Positions 34,955-44,036 of a stretch of DNA of 64,000 nucleotides are shown here, one piece after another. A program made the translations under genes and the position numbers. Origin of the DNA: Hydrogenophilus sp. (GTDB taxonomy: Bacteria > Pseudomonadota > Gammaproteobacteria > Burkholderiales > Thiobacillaceae); the NCBI GenBank assembly GCA_020725265.1, contig DYFK01000014.1:1-64000 (forward strand), written 5' to 3'. The notes beneath the pieces are model-generated. The model made no database searches. It saw only the letters and a program-made list of their open reading frames with translations, and had not been told where the DNA came from. The first letter of the stretch is position 1. Each line of letters begins with the position of its first letter.

Positions 34955-36400
34955 CGCCAACAGTTCCCGCCACTCCCGCTCTTCCTCGTCGAGCGCGATC
35001 TGGCTGAGCGGATTCTCCGCCAGCCACTCGGCGGGGACCGCCAGTTCGATGTTGTTGCCTCGCCAGCTCAGCGCCATTTTCGGAGGCTTGACGTCATCAC
35101 GGCTGGCGCGCAACAGGACCGCGAGACGCAGGCAACGGATCAACGGCCAGTTATCGTCCTCGCGCGCCAGGCCGAGCTTGCGCAAACCACCCCGGCTGGC
35201 GCGCACCAGGGTCGCCAGGCGCGCCTGATCGCGCCGGGAAAAGCCGGGCATGTCGGCGTTTTCCAGGATATAGGCGCCATGCTTGTGCAAACCGGAGTGG
35301 GCGATGGAAATGCCGATTTCGTGCAGACGCGCGGCCCAGGCCAGATAGCGCGCCGCCTCCGGCTGATCGAGACCGAGCTGGCCATGCAGGCGCAACGCCA
35401 GCTGCTCGACCCGGCGCGCCTGCCGGGTATCGACGTGATAGCGGCGCTGGAACTGGGCGACGGTGACATCGCGCATGTCATGGTCATGCACGCGGCCGAG
35501 CAGATCCCATAGGATGCCTTCACGCATCGCGCCCTGGGCGACGGTCATGGAATCCAGCCGGAACTCCTGGAACAGGGCGAGCATGACCGCCAGGCCACCG
35601 GCGATCACCGGCTGGCGATCCGGCTTCAGGCCGGCGATTTCCAGGCGCTCGACGCGCCCGGCCTTGAGCAGGCGTTCACGCAGCCATTTCAGGCCATCGA
35701 ACGTGATGGCGCCATCGGAATGGCCGTTACGCCAGCAAATCTCGCCGAGCGCGCGGGCGGTGCCGGACGAGCCCACCGCCTCCCGCCAGCCGCCCCGGCG
35801 CAGGTCGCCGGCGCCGGTCAGGATTTCCATGCGCGCGGCCAGATCGGCGGCCTTCAGGGCGGCCTTGTCGATGACGCCCTGGCCGAAGAACTGTGTGCTG
35901 AATACCACGCAGCCCATGCGCAGGCTTTCCCGCTCGCGCGGTTCGTAGCCGGTGCCGATGATGCATTCGGTGGAACCGCCACCGATGTCGATGACCAGGC
36001 GCGGCTCCGGGTCCAGCGGCAGACTGTGGGCAACGCCCAGGTAGATCAGGCGCGCCTCCTCGCGGCCGGCGACGATTTCGATGTCGAAACCGAGCGCGGC
36101 GCGCGCCTGATCGAGAAATTCCGGCGCGTTCTTGGCGACCCGCAGCGCCGAGGTACCCACCGCGCGTACCGCGCCGGCGGGCATGCCGCGCAGGCGCTCG
36201 CCGAAACGCGACAGACAGGCCAGGGCCCGGTTCCAGGACGCCGCGTCGAGGCGTTTGTCGACGGTCAGGCCGGCGGCCAGGCGCACGGACTCCTTGAGCG
36301 CGTCCAGATAGAACAACTGCTCGCCTTCGATCCGGCCAACTTGCAGATGGAACGAGTTGGAACCGAGATCGATGGCCGCGAGGGTGGAATATTCCTGCAT
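34946..36400 (-). CDS. ppx: exopolyphosphatase (Ppx/GppA family)
   Basis: This 484-residue enzyme has the ASKHA-type Ppx/GppA N-terminal half (AAIDLGSNSFHLQVG, VIDIGGGSTECI, SSGTARALGEI) and a C-terminal HD-like domain (AARLHEIGISIAHSGLHKHG). It degrades polyphosphate or pppGpp; family-level data do not separate the two, but length and start fit Ppx. spoT elsewhere in this window handles (p)ppGpp. The gene appears monocistronic. Confidence 0.92.
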   Translation of the reverse strand: MQEYSTLAAIDLGSNSFHLQVGRIEGEQLFYLDALKESVRLAAGLTVDKRLDAASWNRALACLSRFGERLRGMPAGAVRAVGTSALRVAKNAPEFLDQARAALGFDIEIVAGREEARLIYLGVAHSLPLDPEPRLVIDIGGGSTECIIGTGYEPRERESLRMGCVVFSTQFFGQGVIDKAALKAADLAARMEILTGAGDLRRGGWREAVGSSGTARALGEICWRNGHSDGAITFDGLKWLRERLLKAGRVERLEIAGLKPDRQPVIAGGLAVMLALFQEFRLDSMTVAQGAMREGILWDLLGRVHDHDMRDVTVAQFQRRYHVDTRQARRVEQLALRLHGQLGLDQPEAARYLAWAARLHEIGISIAHSGLHKHGAYILENADMPGFSRRDQARLATLVRASRGGLRKLGLAREDDNWPLIRCLRLAVLLRASRDDVKPPKMALSWRGNNIELAVPAEWLAENPLSQIALDEEEREWRELLASG

Positions 36401-36487
36401 GACGAAGACCTGGCCGACCGGAACCGACCTTTGTAGCGAAGGGATGTGTCCGGATTATGACGGCTCCGTGACCGGTTGCCGCCGGAA

Positions 36488-36516
36488 AACGATGCGCCCC
36501 CGCGAGGAGGGCGCAT
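36488..36516 (-). terminator. terminator of the chemoreceptor gene
   Basis: Read on the minus strand, an 8-bp stem (36509-36516 with 36492-36499) is followed by CGTTTTCC. It lies 38 bases beyond the receptor stop codon. Confidence 0.6.
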
Positions 36517-36553
36517 GTGTCGAGCCATGCCGGCACCAGCCGGCGCGATCCGG

Positions 36554-38662
36554 TCAGGCGATCCGGAAGCGGCTGGCCATGGCCTTGAGCTCGCCGGCCA
36601 GCGACTCCAGCCGACGGGCGGCCGCCGCGGTCTGGGCGACGGCGGCGCTGTTCTCCTCGGAGCCCTGGGCAATACGCTCGACCTTCTGGGCGATGTCGCG
36701 GGCGGCCACGGCCTGTTCCTTGAGCGCCAGGTTGATGTCGTCGACCGCCTGGGTGGCGCGCTCGGCGCTGGCGCGAATGCCGGTGACCGAATCGCCGGCC
36801 TTGTGCGCCAGTTGCACGCCATCGCCGACGCGCTGGACGCCGGACTGCATTTCCTGGACCGCGCGATCGGTGCCCTGCTGGATCTTGTGGATCATGTCGC
36901 CGATTTCCTGGGTCGACTTGCCGGTACGCTCGGCCAGCTTGCGGACCTCGTCCGCGACCACCGCGAAGCCTCGGCCCTGCTCGCCGGCGCGCGCCGCCTC
37001 GATGGCGGCGTTGAGCGCCAGCAGGTTGGTCTGGTCGGCGATGTCCTTGATGACCTGGACGATGCTGGAAATCTGCTCGGAATAACCGGACAGCTCCTTG
37101 ATCGTGCCGGCGGTGCTGTTGACCGCGTCGGCGATCCGGCCCATCTCGCCGGCGGCCTCGTGGATGATGCGGCCGCCCTCGGTCGATTGCGTGCTCGATT
37201 CCTGGGTCACGGCGCGTGCCTCGCGGGCGTGCTCCTCGACCTGGTCGATGGATACCGAAAGCTCTTCCACCGAGGCGGCCATGCTCGACGCCGCTTCCGC
37301 CTGCATTTCCGTGGTCCGTGCGGAACCATTGGCGGAACTCGACAGTTCCGATGAGGAATCGGCCAGCCCCTTGACGTTCTGCGCGATCGAGGCGATCAGT
37401 TCGTGCAGGGTGTTGCGCATGACCCCCAGCTTGGCCATCAGGTCGCCGATCTCATCCTCGCCGGCGCGCGGCATCGGCCGGGTGAGATCGCCGGAGGCGA
37501 TGGCCTCGGCGGCCTGGCCGGCCTCGCGCAGCGAGCCGGTGATGTGGCCGATGCTGGAAATCGCCTGCCAGAGCAGGCCGATCAGGCCAACCGCGAGCAG
37601 GGTCACGTAAATGATCAGGTCGCGCTGATACACCGCCTCCGCCTGTTCGAATTCGTATTTCGCGCGGTCGGCCTGGTACTGCATGAGCTTGTCCATGGCC
37701 TCCTCGGCGGCGTGGCCTTCCTCGCGACCGGCCTTGAGGAAGGCGGCCAACACCGCCGGCGAGAAATCCTCGGCTTCGAGCGCGCGCACGGCGGTCAGCA
37801 CCTGTTCGATCCAGACCTTGCGCTTCGCGCTGAAATCCTCGGCCAGTACCTTCTCCTCCTCGGTCAGATAGGTCGCCATGTACTTGGCCCAGATGCCATC
37901 CAGTTCGCCGGCGCGTTTCTTGACCAGATCGGTGTGCAGGCTGGTGGGGTGGTCATGCACGGTGAACAACTGGCCCTGCGGATCGTGCTGGAAACCGCGC
38001 AGCACCTCGGCGTAGTTCTCCTTGATGATCGCGTTGAAGCGGGACAGGTCGTGCATGGGCACGGCGCGATCCTCGTAGACGCTCTTGAGCGCGTTGCGGG
38101 CATCATTCAATCCATGCCAGCCAACCACAACGGCAACCACGAACAGCACCGTGGACAGCGCCACCATGGCCCAGAGCCGGTGGGCGATGCGCATGCGCCC
38201 GAACAACCGTCGCTTGAGGCCGGCCAGCCCGGTCGGCACCAGATAACCGCCATCCATCCGGATGCCAGGATCGGCGCGCATCGCGCGATAGAGGTTTTCG
38301 GCGGCGTCGACCTCCTGGCGCGAGGGCTTGGCGCGCACCGAGGTATAGCCATCGGAGGTCGGCGAGACGTTGGCGCGCACCCAGTAGTGGTCGCCGTTCT
38401 TGCGCCGATTCTTGACCAGACCGGTCCAGGGGCGGCCGCGCTTGAGCGTCGCCCAGAGATCGCGGAACGCCTCCGGCGGCATGTCCGGATGGCGCACGAT
38501 GTTGTGCGCCTGGCCGACCAGCTCCTCGCGGGTGAAGCCGCTGGCGTCGACGAATTCGTCATTGGCGCGGGTGATGCGTCCCTTGTGATCGATGTGGGTG
38601 ATGAAGGCCGCGTCGTCGCGGATATGGTATTCCTGCCCGGTCACCGGTTGGTTGTTTCTCAT
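36554..38662 (-). CDS. Aer-like PAS-containing methyl-accepting chemotaxis protein
   Basis: The 702-residue receptor has an N-terminal cytoplasmic PAS domain of the Aer type (residues about 15-120, with [20 protein letters not shown]), then a membrane helix (about 175-200), a periplasmic four-helix ligand domain, a second helix (about 350-372), HAMP, and the MCP signalling hairpin with tip [38 protein letters not shown] sequence. It combines a redox or energy-sensing PAS with a periplasmic sensor. No che genes are near. The 340 bases upstream to 39002 hold only the divergent promoters and no gene or clear motif. Confidence 0.9.
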   Translation of the reverse strand: MRNNQPVTGQEYHIRDDAAFITHIDHKGRITRANDEFVDASGFTREELVGQAHNIVRHPDMPPEAFRDLWATLKRGRPWTGLVKNRRKNGDHYWVRANVSPTSDGYTSVRAKPSRQEVDAAENLYRAMRADPGIRMDGGYLVPTGLAGLKRRLFGRMRIAHRLWAMVALSTVLFVVAVVVGWHGLNDARNALKSVYEDRAVPMHDLSRFNAIIKENYAEVLRGFQHDPQGQLFTVHDHPTSLHTDLVKKRAGELDGIWAKYMATYLTEEEKVLAEDFSAKRKVWIEQVLTAVRALEAEDFSPAVLAAFLKAGREEGHAAEEAMDKLMQYQADRAKYEFEQAEAVYQRDLIIYVTLLAVGLIGLLWQAISSIGHITGSLREAGQAAEAIASGDLTRPMPRAGEDEIGDLMAKLGVMRNTLHELIASIAQNVKGLADSSSELSSSANGSARTTEMQAEAASSMAASVEELSVSIDQVEEHAREARAVTQESSTQSTEGGRIIHEAAGEMGRIADAVNSTAGTIKELSGYSEQISSIVQVIKDIADQTNLLALNAAIEAARAGEQGRGFAVVADEVRKLAERTGKSTQEIGDMIHKIQQGTDRAVQEMQSGVQRVGDGVQLAHKAGDSVTGIRASAERATQAVDDINLALKEQAVAARDIAQKVERIAQGSEENSAAVAQTAAAARRLESLAGELKAMASRFRIA

Positions 38663-39002
38663 GGATGCGCCTCTTCCTCTTCAGATAAGGGGTACGACCT
38701 GTTCCAGGCCGACGCGCCGGTTCGATCCCAATGATCACGCTCCGGCAACGCACGGCATCGCGACCGGTGTGACGTGGATCACTGGATCGCGGTATTTGCA
38801 CACTACAAATACGATGCCTTTTCGGCACGATTGGCCTATCACTTTAGGCATATCAACAAAAAAACGTCGGGCATGCCGAGGATTCAGCCAGACAGCAATT
38901 CGCGTACCAAATCCGGCGCGACCAGGCGTATCCGAGCCCGCCATGGCAGCGAGCAACGGCGGAGCACCGCACGCCGGATGCCAAATTGGCTAGTATTGGT
39001 CC

Positions 39003-39797
39003 ATGTCCGGACCCGTAGCCTTCCTCACCCGCCGCGGCGCCGCCGCGCTCGCCGCCTGGCGCGTCTGGCGGGATACCGCGCGCTTCGCCGGCCGCGCGGT
39101 CGCCGCGTCGCTGTCGCCGGAGCTGTACAACAGCGCCACCCGGACGGTGGTCGCCAAGCAGATCTATTTCACCGCCTGGCAAATCCTGCCGGGATTCACG
39201 TTGTTCGCGGCATTGCTGTCCTTCGTGCTGATCCAGATCGTCGTCTCCACCGCGGCCAACTACGGTTTGTCGGAATACGCGCTGGAAGTGTCGATGCGCC
39301 TGCTGGTCCTGGAATTGCTGCCGCTGATCACTGCGCTGTTCGTTGCCCTGCGTTCCAGTTCGGCGATCAACACCGAGGTGGCGCTGATGCGCATCCACAA
39401 TGAGATCGACGCGCTGGAGGCGGCCGGCGTCGACACCATGCGCCTGGAGTTCGTGCCGCGCGTCATTGGTGGCGTCATCTCGGTACTGGCATTGACGGCG
39501 GTATCCGGCGCGGTGGCCCTGATGCTGGCCTATCTGGCGGTGTACGGCCCTCAATGGTGGAGCTTCCCGGATTTCACCCGGGTGATGGCCAAGGTGTTCG
39601 AGGGACCGATCATGCTCGGCCTGTTGGCGAAGACCCTGTTTTTCGGGCTGGCGGTGACCGCCATTCCGGTGGTCGAGGGCCTGGCGACACCCAGGAAGCT
39701 GTTCATGGCGCCGATTTCCGTGCTGCGCGGCATGGTCCGGCTGTTTTTCGCGCTGATGCTGATCGAGGTGGCGTCATTAGCCCTGAAATACACCTGA
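39003..39797 (+). CDS. MlaE-family lipid ABC transporter permease
   Basis: This 264-residue inner-membrane protein belongs to the MlaE permease family, with multiple helices and the conserved VALRSSSAINTEVALMRIHNEIDALEAAGVD segment that couples to the ATPase (EIDAL motif), and a late LAKTLFFGLAVTAIPVVEGL. It would move phospholipid between inner membrane and an MCE protein. It starts the operon; no MlaF gene precedes it. The following open frame is a degenerate ATPase half and then an MCE protein. Confidence 0.88.
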   Translation: MSGPVAFLTRRGAAALAAWRVWRDTARFAGRAVAASLSPELYNSATRTVVAKQIYFTAWQILPGFTLFAALLSFVLIQIVVSTAANYGLSEYALEVSMRLLVLELLPLITALFVALRSSSAINTEVALMRIHNEIDALEAAGVDTMRLEFVPRVIGGVISVLALTAVSGAVALMLAYLAVYGPQWWSFPDFTRVMAKVFEGPIMLGLLAKTLFFGLAVTAIPVVEGLATPRKLFMAPISVLRGMVRLFFALMLIEVASLALKYT

Positions 39798-40246
39798 AAT
39801 GGCTGGCCGACGCCGCCGAACGGCGCGCGTTGCTGGCATCCCGGCCGGAAGCCATGCTGGTTTCCGCGGAACTGCCGTTGCGCGCGAATCTGTCCGTGCT
39901 GGAGAACATCGCCCTGATTCCGCAATATCGCCAGAATCAGCGCTTCGATCCGGCCGCCGATCTGGCCTGGACCATGCTGCATCACGCCGGTTATGGCGAC
40001 ATTGCCTTCAAGCGCGACCCGGACCTCACCCACGAGGAACGCTTCGCCGCGAAACTGCTGCGCGCCGCGGCCGCCGACCCGGCCTTGCTGGTGATCGACC
40101 GTCCCGGCATGCTGCTGCCGGACACGTTTGCCCCACCCTTCGTCGCGGCGCTGCTGGAAAGGACCGCCGACCATCTGAACGCATGCTGGATCGTGGAGTA
40201 CGTATGGAACAAACCCCTGTATCCGCGCCCGGACCCAAGCCGGTAA
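39776..40246 (+). CDS. degenerate half ABC ATPase (MlaF-like remnant)
   Basis: In the frame between mlaE and mlaD a 156-codon stretch looks like the second half of an ABC ATPase: SVLENIALIP matches the post-Q-loop SVLENV motif, DLTHEERFAAKLLRAAAADPALLVID matches the signature-to-Walker B region. But Walker A is absent, LSGGQ is LTHEE, the Walker B acidic pair is IDRP with Arg for Glu, and no H-loop histidine is seen. It cannot hydrolyse ATP by the usual mechanism. The start is uncertain: no ATG precedes the similar region, ATT 39776 has GAGGTGG before it, and ATG 39854 is the first standard start. Its end overlaps mlaD by 43 bases. Confidence 0.6.
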   Translation: MSPEIHLKWLADAAERRALLASRPEAMLVSAELPLRANLSVLENIALIPQYRQNQRFDPAADLAWTMLHHAGYGDIAFKRDPDLTHEERFAAKLLRAAAADPALLVIDRPGMLLPDTFAPPFVAALLERTADHLNACWIVEYVWNKPLYPRPDPSR

Positions 40247-41253
40247 GCGCGCCGGTGCCGCCCCGCCCGACCGGCATGGCGGCGATCCGCAACCTGGAAT
40301 TCAAGGTCGGCCTGCTGCTAGCGCTGACGCTGTTCCTGATCGCCGCGTTCGCGATCTACACCCTGCACGCGCGCGGCGCCTTCCAGCGCAGCCAGACCCT
40401 GGTGCTGACCGCGCCGGACGCGGAGGGTGTCGGCGTCGGCATGAGCATGACCTTTTCCGGCTTCCCGATCGGCCAGGTCCGGCGCATCGACCTGACCGAC
40501 CAGGGCGAGGCCCGGATCGAGATCGCGGTGCCGGAAGCGGATGCCAGATGGTTGCGCGAAACCAGCGTGTTCACACTTGAAAAGCCCCTGGTCGGCGGCG
40601 CCCGCGTCAAGGCCTACAGCGCCAATCTGGATGATCCGCCGCTGCCGCCGGACGCGGTCCGGCCCTTGCACACCGGCGACGTCAGCCAGGAAATCCCGAT
40701 CCTGGTCGAGCGCGTCAAGAATATCCTCGACAACGTCGCCGCGATGACCGACGGCGATTCCTCGATCAACCGCACCCTCGCTCATGTCGAAACGGTCGGC
40801 CGGCGCATGACCGGCGAATACGGCGTGCTCGAAGGCGTCCTCGGCGGCCCCCGACAGGCGCGAGAGGTGGTCTCCGCGCTGGAGCGAGCCAACGCCCTGC
40901 TCGGCAATCTGAACGGTGTTTCCCTCCGGGTCGACCAGCTGCTGGCCAAGACCGACGACCGCGTGTTCGGCGCGGCGGGAACCATGGACCAGATCCAGCA
41001 GGCCATCGCCCAGGTCAACGGCCTGCTCGGCGACACCCGCGCCAGTCTGAAACAGGCCGATGCCATCCTGGCGAATGCCGAAAAGGCCAGCGCCGATGTC
41101 GCCCGCATCACCGGCGACGTACGCGGCGCCACCGCCGACATGGCCAGCCTGCGCGCGGAGATCGACAACAGCGTGCGCAAGATCAATCACCTGATCAACG
41201 AGATCAACAAGAAATGGCCGTTCGCCCGCGACGTGGAGATCAAGACGCCATGA
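40204..41253 (+). CDS. MlaD/MCE-domain lipid-transport protein
   Basis: The 349-residue protein has one membrane helix (about residues 36-56, LLLALTLFLIAAFAIY), then an MCE domain (VGMSMTFSGFPIGQVRRI) and a long helical, coiled-coil tail to the C-terminus, as in MlaD/PqiB-type proteins that form hexameric lipid conduits. The ATG at 40204 is chosen because the open frame upstream of it is the arginine-rich shadow of the ATPase-like frame. Its stop overlaps the next lipoprotein gene (ATGA). Confidence 0.88.
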   Translation: MEQTPVSAPGPKPVSAPVPPRPTGMAAIRNLEFKVGLLLALTLFLIAAFAIYTLHARGAFQRSQTLVLTAPDAEGVGVGMSMTFSGFPIGQVRRIDLTDQGEARIEIAVPEADARWLRETSVFTLEKPLVGGARVKAYSANLDDPPLPPDAVRPLHTGDVSQEIPILVERVKNILDNVAAMTDGDSSINRTLAHVETVGRRMTGEYGVLEGVLGGPRQAREVVSALERANALLGNLNGVSLRVDQLLAKTDDRVFGAAGTMDQIQQAIAQVNGLLGDTRASLKQADAILANAEKASADVARITGDVRGATADMASLRAEIDNSVRKINHLINEINKKWPFARDVEIKTP

Positions 41254-41918
41254 AACTCGCCGCCAGCCTGTTGCTTGCCGCCGGCCTGCTCGCCGGATGC
41301 GGTGGCAAGCCACCACCGCCCGACTGGAAACTCAACGCGGTCGGTCTGATCGAGGACAGCCAGCGGCGCTGGCTGGAAGGCGACAGCGCCGGCGCCGAGC
41401 GCGCGCTCGCGCTGGCGCGCTCGGAAATCGCCCGCACCGGCCGCGTCGACCTGCTTGCGCGCGCGGAGCTGGCGGCCTGCGCGGCGCGTGTCGCCGGTCT
41501 CGATTTCGAACCCTGCCACGGCTACCGAAAACTGGCGGCCGACGCCGACGCGGGTGATGTCGTTTACGCGCGTTTCATCGGCGGCGCCTGGACGGGCGCG
41601 GACGCTGGCGCGCTGCCCGCGCATTACGCCGACCTGGTTCGCGCCGGCGACGATGCCGCCGCCAATCGCGCCGCGCGCGCGATCAAGGAGCCGCTGCCGC
41701 GCCTGATCGCCATCGCCCTGCTGTTCCAGAATACGCGCGCCGAACCCGCCAGTCTGGCGAGCGCGCTCGACACCGCCTCCGAACGCGGCTGGCGCAGACC
41801 TCTGCTGGCCTGGCTCAAGGTCGAGCTGGCGCGCGCGCGCGCCGCCGGCGATGAAGCCGCCGCCGGCCAGCTCCAACGCCGGATCGATCTCGCGCTGGAA
41901 GAACCACCGAAACGCTGA
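41250..41918 (+). CDS. hypothetical lipoprotein of the MCE operon
   Basis: The 222-residue protein has a lipobox (LLAGC, Cys about 17). The mature part is almost all alpha-helical and Ala-rich, with several repeating motifs of the kind seen in TPR-like or Sel1-like proteins (for example DSAGAERALALARSEIAR). It is not clearly related to the PqiC/MlaC auxiliary proteins usually found here. It is coupled by ATGA overlap to the MCE gene, so it is probably part of the same transport system. Confidence 0.7.
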   Translation: MKLAASLLLAAGLLAGCGGKPPPPDWKLNAVGLIEDSQRRWLEGDSAGAERALALARSEIARTGRVDLLARAELAACAARVAGLDFEPCHGYRKLAADADAGDVVYARFIGGAWTGADAGALPAHYADLVRAGDDAAANRAARAIKEPLPRLIAIALLFQNTRAEPASLASALDTASERGWRRPLLAWLKVELARARAAGDEAAAGQLQRRIDLALEEPPKR

Positions 41919-41925
41919 GGCCGCG

Positions 41926-41964
41926 CCCGTTTACCCGAGCATTTCTCTCGGGTAAACGGGTTTT
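41926..41964 (+). terminator. strong terminator after MCE operon
   Basis: A perfect 14-bp inverted repeat (41926-41939 with 41947-41960), loop of seven bases, is followed by TTTT. It separates the MCE operon from the YeeE pair; a TATAAT (41969-41974) follows right after and may serve the downstream genes. Confidence 0.85.
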
Positions 41965-42002
41965 CCCCTATAATCGCGCGCCGCTGAATCCCGGAGACGA
42001 CG

Positions 42003-42557
42003 ATGGACTGGCTCTACCAACCCTGGCCCTGGTATGTCGCGGGCCCGCTGATCGGGCTCATGGTTCCGCTGATGCTGTTCATCGGCAACCGCTCCTTCGG
42101 CATTTCCAACAACCTGCGTCATCTCTGCGCGATCACGCAACCGCCTACGGTCGACGTCGATTTCTTTCGTTACAACTGGAAGGAACACACCTGGAGCCTG
42201 GTGTTCGTGATCGGCACCGCGCTCGGTGGCTTCCTGGCCGGGGTTGTCTTCGCCAATCCGGAGCCGGTCCGTATCAGTCAGGCCACCCAGGACATGCTGC
42301 TGACCTGGGGCTTCACGCAACCGGGAATGTCGCTGGTTCCTGAAGAACTGTTCCACGCCAGCGTGCGCAATTTCACGTTCCTGTTCGCCGCCGGCGTGCT
42401 GGTCGGCTTCGGCACCCGCTATGCCGGCGGCTGCACCTCCGGACATGCCATCACCGGCCTGTCGACCCTGCAACTACCCTCGCTGCACGCGGTACTCGGC
42501 ATCTTCGGAGGCGGTCTGTTCGCCTCCTGGTTCCTGGTACCCTGGATGCTGATCTGA
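42003..42557 (+). CDS. YeeE/YedE-family membrane protein, first half
   Basis: The 184-residue protein has four membrane helices and the conserved YeeE motif [20 protein letters not shown] with its essential-type cysteine. YeeE/TsuA proteins import thiosulfate in E. coli; half-length forms occur in pairs. It starts 38 bases after the terminator of the MCE operon and is followed by its presumed partner after 13 bases. The pair is a likely thiosulfate or sulfur-compound transporter. Confidence 0.88.
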   Translation: MDWLYQPWPWYVAGPLIGLMVPLMLFIGNRSFGISNNLRHLCAITQPPTVDVDFFRYNWKEHTWSLVFVIGTALGGFLAGVVFANPEPVRISQATQDMLLTWGFTQPGMSLVPEELFHASVRNFTFLFAAGVLVGFGTRYAGGCTSGHAITGLSTLQLPSLHAVLGIFGGGLFASWFLVPWMLI

Positions 42558-42570
42558 GGCGGGCCTGAGC

Positions 42571-42990
42571 ATGTCACGCTATTTCCCCTATCTCCTGGTC
42601 GGCGTGCTGTTCGGCTTCGTGCTGATCAAATCGGAAGCCGCATCCTGGTACCGCATCCAGGAAATGTTCCATTTCCAAAGCTTCCACATGTTTGGCATCC
42701 TGTTTTCCGCGATCGCCACGGCCTTCGTCGCGATCCAGCTGATCAAGCGACTGGATCGCCGCCGGGCGTTGGATGGCCAGGCCATCGAGATTCCGGAAAA
42801 GCCGCCCGGACGTACCAGCTACCTGTTCGGCGGTCTCATTTTCGGGCTCGGCTGGGGACTGATCGGCCTGTGTCCCGGGCCGGTGTTCGCGTTGGCCGGG
42901 ACCGGTTCGCTGGGCGCACTGGTAGTGCTGGCCGGCGCCCTGCACGGCACTTGGTTGTACGGCGCCCTCAAGCAGTATTTACCCCATTAA
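42571..42990 (+). CDS. YeeE/YedE-related (DUF6691) partner protein, second half
   Basis: This 139-residue membrane protein has four helices and the second YeeE-type motif GLGWGLIGLCPGPVFALAG with a cysteine. It corresponds to the C-terminal half of full-length YeeE proteins, so with the preceding gene it reconstitutes one transporter. The 13-base gap indicates co-transcription. Confidence 0.88.
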   Translation: MSRYFPYLLVGVLFGFVLIKSEAASWYRIQEMFHFQSFHMFGILFSAIATAFVAIQLIKRLDRRRALDGQAIEIPEKPPGRTSYLFGGLIFGLGWGLIGLCPGPVFALAGTGSLGALVVLAGALHGTWLYGALKQYLPH

Positions 42991-43020
42991 TAATATTTAC
43001 TGGAACATCAAAGGGTTTTT

Positions 43021-43049
43021 TTGACACCCCCACGGTCGCGGGCTAACCT
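43021..43049 (+). promoter_or_regulatory. sigma70-type promoter for the SCP2-like gene
   Basis: TTGACA (43021-43026), 17 bases, then TAACCT (43044-43049). The -35 is a perfect match and spacing is optimal; the -10 is weak. It lies 80 bases before the ATG at 43129. Confidence 0.55.
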
Positions 43050-43128
43050 TGCGACGGTTTTTTTCCGCCATATGGACGGATTTCCCGCCATACCCGAAGT
43101 TACGAACCACTCTGCTGGAGGAGACACC

Positions 43129-43635
43129 ATGCGTTTGCTTTCCCTCGTTGTTGCCGCGACCGGCCTGTTCTCGCTGTCCGCCCAGGCGGCCCCCTTGATG
43201 TCCGCGGACTGGGCTGCTCAAGCCTGCTCGGCATGGAACCAGAATCCCGCCCTCACCGACGAACTGGCGGAAAAATGGATCAAGAACGACAAGGGCCGCG
43301 GTTACAAGATCATCCACATGTACCGTACCGATTGCGGCGAGGCGACCAAGGTCCAGCTGACCATCTCGGGCAAGGACGGCAAAGCCCTGTGCACCTACGG
43401 TGGCCCGATCAAGAACACCGGCCTGGATTACGATTCCGACTACCTGATGCACGCCGAAACCAAGCGTTGGCACGAAATGGGCGCCGGCGAATATGGCCCG
43501 ATGCGGGCAATGATGTTCGGCCGTCTCAAGTTCGAGGGTCCGAAGGGCGAAGCCATGCGGGTGATGGGGCCGTTCGAGCAGTTCTTGCTGTTGCCTGGCA
43601 AGGTCAAGGGCGACGATACCTGCCCGGCCAAGTAA
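43129..43635 (+). CDS. secreted SCP2-domain-like protein
   Basis: The 168-residue protein has a signal peptide (about 1-22) and an SCP2 sterol-carrier-like fold with lines such as WAAQACSAWNQNPALTDELAEKW and VQLTISGKDGKALCTYGG. Two cysteines (about residues 36 and 67) may pair. It is probably a periplasmic lipid or hydrophobic-ligand binder of unknown role. GGAGGAG precedes the ATG. It stands alone, between its own promoter and terminator. Confidence 0.75.
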   Translation: MRLLSLVVAATGLFSLSAQAAPLMSADWAAQACSAWNQNPALTDELAEKWIKNDKGRGYKIIHMYRTDCGEATKVQLTISGKDGKALCTYGGPIKNTGLDYDSDYLMHAETKRWHEMGAGEYGPMRAMMFGRLKFEGPKGEAMRVMGPFEQFLLLPGKVKGDDTCPAK

Positions 43636-43649
43636 ATCGCGCCATGGCA

Positions 43650-43681
43650 AGCCCGCCGCGCCCGAGGCCGGCGGGCTTTTT
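43650..43681 (+). terminator. rho-independent terminator
   Basis: AGCCCGCCG (43650-43658) pairs perfectly with CGGCGGGCT (43669-43677), followed by TTTTT. It ends the SCP2-like transcript. Confidence 0.9.
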
Positions 43682-43691
43682 CATGTCCGTT

Positions 43692-44024
43692 TCATTCCGA
43701 CTCGCGGCGGACCATGCGTGCCGACCAGGCTTCGCCATCGGTGGCGACGCGGATCAATCGATCGATGTTCGGGTGCTTTCCGGGGTTATTCCGGGCGTCC
43801 TCGACGTGCTCTGCGAACAATTCCAGCCCCAGCTCCGCCGCGCGCGCCGTGATCTCGCCATGGATCGATACCAGGTGCTGATATAAACGCAGCGACCCCT
43901 GGCTGCCAGGCTGGTTTTCAATGGACTCCAATCGCCCGCCAGGGCCGACGAGTTCAATACGGGCCAGATGATCGGCCACCGGTAGCGAAGCCAGGTTGTC
44001 GGCGAAAGTTTTTCTCGTAGTCAT
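43692..44024 (-). CDS. DUF2322-like hypothetical protein
   Basis: The 110-residue soluble protein has a FADNLASLP start and a late SARMVRRESE, with the pattern of the DUF2322 family; function unknown and the family call is from general resemblance. It starts 12 bases after the coq7 stop, so it is probably co-transcribed with coq7. Confidence 0.6.
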   Translation of the reverse strand: MTTRKTFADNLASLPVADHLARIELVGPGGRLESIENQPGSQGSLRLYQHLVSIHGEITARAAELGLELFAEHVEDARNNPGKHPNIDRLIRVATDGEAWSARMVRRESE

Positions 44025-44036
44025 GCCGCGTCCTCA

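Noticed and set aside
38663..39002. Search for a flagellar sigma28 promoter upstream of the chemoreceptor
   Set aside because: No TAAA-N15-GCCGATAA-like sequence was found on the proper strand in this 340-base gap.
39799..40203. N-terminal extension of MlaD giving a 484-residue protein
   Set aside because: The extra 135 residues are Arg-rich and unlike any domain, while the overlapping frame resembles an ABC ATPase.
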